The notes below the pieces were generated by a model that saw only the letters and a list, made by a program, of their open reading frames with translations, did not search any database and was not told the DNA's origin. Made by a program: the position numbers and the translations under genes. From positions 372,001 to 436,000 of the forward strand of contig BAAHQB010000116.1 of the NCBI GenBank assembly GCA_054601695.1: a DNA stretch of 64,000 bases. The letters run 5' to 3'. This document shows positions 45,783 through 64,000 of this stretch, in pieces. Positions within the stretch are counted from its first letter, which is position 1. Each line of letters opens with the position of its first letter. This stretch comes from Amorphochlora amoebiformis (taxonomy: Eukaryota > Cercozoa > Chlorarachniophyceae).

Positions 45783-45836
45783 TATATGTATATAAACATA
45801 TTAAATATATATATGTATATATGTATATATTTATAC

Positions 45837-45878
<42 letters not shown>

Positions 45879-46239
45879 GATACATATATATATATATGTA
45901 AATATAAATATATATATATATATATATACATATATACATCACCCATATATGAATATAACAATATATATATATATATGTATATTATATTACATATATATAT
46001 TATATTATATTATATATATATATATATATGTTTATATATATATATATATGTATTATATATATATATATATACATATATGTATATATATAATCCAGGAAAC
46101 CTCGGGCTCTTTTGAGGCCGAGCTTCGGTCTGAATTCTCCGGCTGGGATTTCTTCTTCTTCTTCCTCTTGGCCATGCGTTTCTTGAACTCCTTTTCGGTA
46201 TAACATAATATTATATATATATATATATACATATAGATA

Positions 46240-46274
<35 letters not shown>

Positions 46275-46353
46275 AGATATTCATATGCATAAATCTACGA
46301 GTAAATAATAATAAGAAAATGTTAATATATGTGTACGTATGCATATATGATAC

Positions 46354-46398
<45 letters not shown>

Positions 46399-46432
46399 AT
46401 ATGTAGATATGTATGTAAATGTACATATATGT

Positions 46433-46496
<64 letters not shown>

Positions 46497-46594
46497 GTAT
46501 ACACACATATATATATATATATTATATATATATATATATACATAGATACATATAAATATTTGTATATTACTTTCATCCTTTAAAAATATTTGTC

Positions 46595-46642
<48 letters not shown>

Positions 46643-46651
46643 ATATATAAA

Positions 46652-46686
<35 letters not shown>

Positions 46687-47178
46687 CTAAGAGGTTGAGG
46701 AAGAAGAGGAAATGATCGATATTATCGATACTGATGCCTTTTTTGGACCAAGTAACCCTAACCTAACCCTAACCCTAACCCTACCCTAACCCTAACCCCA
46801 ACCCCAACCCTAACCCTAACCCTAACCCTAACCCTCACCCTAACCCTAACCGTAGGTGCCGGGGGCCCAGAAGAGGAGGAAAATATATGTAAAAATTCTA
46901 CAATAAGTGTAGCACACACATATCTATGTATAATTTTATCTATCTATCTATCTATCTATCTATATATTTATATATATTTACTATATATATATATGTGTAT
47001 ATGTGTATACTTACGTAAATAACACATCTGTATATTCGTATACCTCAGCTCTTCTCTTCATCTTGGACACGGTGTCCTTGTACTGCTCTGCCTCTGTGGA
47101 ATCGATTTGCTCCCGATATCTATATAACCATATATATATACATATATTTATATATCTATATATTATCTGTGTATATTC

Positions 47179-47239
<61 letters not shown>

Positions 47240-47288
47240 GCTGTATGCATGGCCTGAGCGGAGAATATACATATACATATACACATGC

Positions 47289-47359
<71 letters not shown>

Positions 47360-47452
47360 GGTAAATATATATATATATATTATACATAAATATATTGTTA
47401 TATTACATAATATTTTTACAAAATATGTATTTCAAATATACATGTATACATT

Positions 47453-47507
<55 letters not shown>

Positions 47508-47588
47508 ATACACTTCGATATCCCTAAAATTGTACCTAGGTTTGTATCAAACAAGATACATATATGCATATATATATATATATATACG

Positions 47589-47626
<38 letters not shown>

Positions 47627-48351
47627 ACATCGCTATAAACTTGTGATAATACTAATATCAAACAGTCATTAAGACATGGGCTTTAGATTAAGGTTGGACA
47701 TGGATAGGGGTTGGGTTAGCTAGGATAAGGCCTACGTCTTCAGTTTCTGCTCGATCTCCTTCTCTTCTTCCTCGCGCTTTTTTTGCTCCTATGCATGAGT
47801 GTGAATGTGAGTATATTGCACGATGCAAAATATGTACGCATGAATTTACAAAATCATATGAATGGACAATACGTACATATATATATCTATTTTACATAAT
47901 AAATTTACATATATATATTATATATTATATATACACATATATACACATATGTTCAATGTATATCATGAGGAAGAAGAACGAGGAAGAGATGGATAGGGAG
48001 GTAACAGTACCCAGGGGCGGGAAAGACCAAGAAGAGAGAGAGAGAACTTAGAGTTTCCGCGGAAGAGAGCGGGAGAGGAAAGGTAGGGAGAGGAGAGCAT
48101 ATTGCTACGTCTTCAATGATTTGTGAGAAACTCGACAGCTCGTTGGTGAAATCGTACGATATTCCTCTAGCCTGAATACAGATGTGGAATGTTGTGTGTT
48201 AATACGAATTATAAATGCATATGCATGAATGTAATTAACTTATACGATATATGTGCAAATATTTGTTTGTAATATATATAAATGTATCTAAGTGTAATAT
48301 ATATATATATATTTGTATATATTTGTACATTTATATGTATATAAATACGTG

Positions 48352-48401
<50 letters not shown>

Positions 48402-48834
48402 TTATGCAAATACCTTCATCTCCGCACGTGGATCATCGAAAAAGCCTGACGGTATATCCCCCACACTGTAAGGATTAGGAATAGGATTAGGTTAGTGTTG
48501 TGTTAGTTCTGGGGGCCAGAAAGGAGGGTACCCTTGCGAAACTGTGTTCTGGACAGTTGTGATTTGGGTTGTTTTTTGGGAGGGCTGAGCCTGGGATGAT
48601 TGGATGGTTCTGGCAGCTATGGCTTCGAGGCTTGCTAGGGCCGAGTCTATTAGATGGTTTTTTAAAGCATAATGAAACGTGTGGGAGTTCTATTTTTTTG
48701 TGTGTGGTATGTTTGTGCTCATGATTTAATATGTATACATAAACATATATAAATATATGTTTATACAAATATATGCGCACATATTATATATGTATATACA
48801 CTTATATACATATATATATATATATTTACATATA

Positions 48835-48875
<41 letters not shown>

Positions 48876-49596
48876 GCACATATATTTACATAAATATGGA
48901 TATAGATATTCATACAACATACACAACCACGAACACCACCTTTATCAGCCTTGGGTTCTGTAGGTGCCAAAGGAACAGGCTTGACTACTCCTTTTACGGT
49001 TGCAATGACGGTTTAGGGTTAGCATTGGGATCAGTTTAGGGTTAGGATTACTGTTATTGTCGAAGAAATTTTGAGGTAAGTTGGAGCTTGGTACGGGCTG
49101 ACTCTGAGGAGGGAGAATAAAGAGTCTTATGCTAGAGTTTGTGTAAGGGAAAGTTTGTGATATGGCTGAGAGGCAGGAGACTTCATAGTCAGGGTAAGGG
49201 TTGTATAATTGAAATTGGGGTTATGCCTCAGGAGTGGGTGCTGGACCTCAGGAGTGGGTGCTGGGGTAGGAGTGAGGGTTGAGGTAGAGCTGGGTGCACT
49301 GTTGGCTACGGGCTTTTTGCCTGTGGAATTATAAACATTTTATATAAATAATGTATACGCATGTGCACCTTTATACTATATACCACCCCAATCGAGTACC
49401 ATTCAATGTCTCGAATGTCCTATAACTCAATACCACTGAATATCTCCATGTCACTAACTCCACCGAATATCTCACGTGCGCCATACCTCACAGTATCTCG
49501 TGTGTTTCAATTCCCAATACCACTAGATATATGCGTATGTACACATATATGTTGTAAATAATATATTGTATATATATATATATATTATATATTTAA

Positions 49597-49673
<77 letters not shown>

Positions 49674-50273
49674 GTGTGTGTTGTATATATGTGTACATAA
49701 GTATGTATATAATATATATATATATATATAGTATAATATTAGATGTAAAATGTGACTATATACACTGCATGAGTTTGTATTTCCGCACAATGCGTAACAC
49801 TTACCCAAGAGCTTGCGGGGCAAAGGCGGAGGCATGGCCTTCTGCTGTGCCAGCTTCTGTTGCTCGGCCCGCTTCATCGCTTTGAGCTTTCGAATCATCT
49901 GCAAGTAAAAGATTTTACATCTTAATTTTATCAACCGTCAAACCGCGCAATCATAAGACGGTGTTCAGGTGGATTGCGTGCATGTGGTATTCACGTGGCA
50001 TACGCAGGTCGCGCAAGTGAGTACGCGCGGCATGCGGTTGGCTTGCATTTTTTTGAGGTTCTTGGGACCGGTTAGGGATGGGGCGTATTCGTGATCCACT
50101 GACGTGACATACACACACATTTCACACGCAACAACGCACATGCAATCGAGGCATACCATAGGTAAGGGAAGTCAAAATAGTTGCACCTTATACTTTTCCT
50201 TCCTACTCGCTGAGTTGATTCCCGTTGCCTTCTCGCGCATCATCTTCCGCAGCATGGCCTGCCGGTCGCTCAT
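45456..50273 (-). CDS. ZNF830/CCDC16-like protein, 12 exons, no zinc finger found
   Basis: Exons: 50273-50187, 49898-49805, 49320-49247, 49103-49052, 48990-48940, 48646-48532, 48465-48414, 48171-48109, 47788-47736, 47119-47044, 46190-46101 and 45524-45456. They sum to 876 nt (291 codons plus stop), all in phase. ZNF830 family proteins are nuclear and linked to pre-mRNA splicing complexes. The evidence is the pair of family motifs LPQNFFDNN and [14 protein letters not shown], a basic start ([15 protein letters not shown]), a charged coiled-coil second half ([17 protein letters not shown]) and an end [12 protein letters not shown] resembling the family's DWR-K terminus. No Cys/His pair is encoded, so the C2H2 finger is missing or in an exon I have not placed; an island near 49985-50090 with [10 protein letters not shown] does not fit the phases. 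Identity is by motif and order only. Confidence 0.8.
46753..46854. repeat. CCCTAA telomere-like array
   Basis: About 100 bp of fairly pure CCCTAA (with CCCCAA and CCTAA variants) on the plus strand, in the intron between exons 10 and 11 of the ZNF830-like gene, where it reads TTAGGG in the sense direction. It is one of the least degenerate blocks. Confidence 0.9.
46937..46966. repeat. (ATCT)n tetranucleotide repeat
   Basis: About seven ATCT units followed by AT-rich sequence, in the same intron of the ZNF830-like gene. Confidence 0.9.
49220..49261. repeat. 20-bp direct duplication at an exon edge
   Basis: Two adjacent copies of a 20-bp unit containing CTCAGGAGTGGGTGCTGG. The right copy lies in the ZNF830-like exon 49320-49247 and encodes part of its PTPAPTPE tail. 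The left copy lies just beyond the donor in the intron. The duplication copied the exon end and created a second, unused boundary. Confidence 0.8.
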
Positions 50274-50489
50274 GGTTTTCGCAACTGTTCTTCTCCGGTC
50301 CGAAGAAAACCTTATATATTTAGCGTATGAGCATCTAGAAAATTACAAAGATAATATTATAACACCCTTCCCAAAAAAATCTTATTTTCCAGCTCGCTAG
50401 AATGCTTAGAATCCATCACCGCTCGCTCCGATGGCGCCCTAGCCGATTAATTTCAGAACCGGAAGCCAAATAGCTGACTTAGGTTCCGA
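50274..50489. promoter_or_regulatory. Bidirectional promoter region, ZNF830-like and SH3b genes
   Basis: 216 bp of unique sequence between divergent start codons, free of microsatellites. The promoter role is inferred from position. No recognised core motif. Confidence 0.55.

Positions 50490-64000
<13,511 letters not shown>

Noticed and set aside
49963-50159. Cys-rich frame [10 protein letters not shown] as a zinc-finger exon of the ZNF830-like gene
   Set aside because: No acceptor gives a phase compatible with exon 1, and the second half of a C2H2 finger (W..H..H) is absent.

Overview
This is nuclear DNA from a eukaryote, most likely a protist. Spliceosomal genes are cut into very short exons (about 21-185 nt). 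They are separated by introns made largely of (AT)n, (GT)n, (GA)n, poly-A/T and degenerate TTAGGG/CCCTAA repeats. Nothing prokaryotic is present. I cannot place the organism more closely; the only hints are the TTAGGG-type repeats and the intron style. The long Tyr/Ile, Ser/Leu and Arg/Glu reading frames are only translated microsatellites. I found the real genes by looking for unique islands, candidate AG|...|GT borders, matching codon phase, and family resemblance.

Layout: (1) 1-2251, the last two exons of a plus-strand membrane protein; (2) 2252-3533, a convergent spacer with a perfect 100-bp palindrome and a 49-bp tandem repeat; (3) 3534-25673, minus strand, a complete 31-exon gene for actin-related protein 5 (Arp5, INO80 remodeller; 724 codons plus stop, every junction phase-matched); (4) 25893-26908, plus strand, a compact six-exon Rab1-like GTPase; (5) 29923-about 36460, minus strand, an unrecognised protein assembled from about 14 exons; (6) about 36622-44981, plus strand, an ERGIC/Erv41-Erv46-family ER-Golgi cargo receptor; (7) 45456-50273, minus strand, a 12-exon ZNF830/CCDC16-like protein (291 aa) in which I find no zinc finger; (8) 50490 to the window end, plus strand, a 5'-complete protein with SH3b-like domains that continues past the window.

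The genes form three head-to-head pairs (Arp5/Rab, unknown/ERGIC, ZNF830-like/SH3b). Each pair shares an approximately 160-220 bp promoter free of microsatellites, and the tails of neighbouring pairs converge. The protein functions (chromatin remodelling, vesicle traffic, mRNA processing) do not suggest a shared pathway. The most unusual feature is the introns: repeats run right up to the splice sites, with TTAGGG-type sequence often following donors and CCCTAA-type sequence often preceding acceptors. The two ends of an intron could therefore pair.
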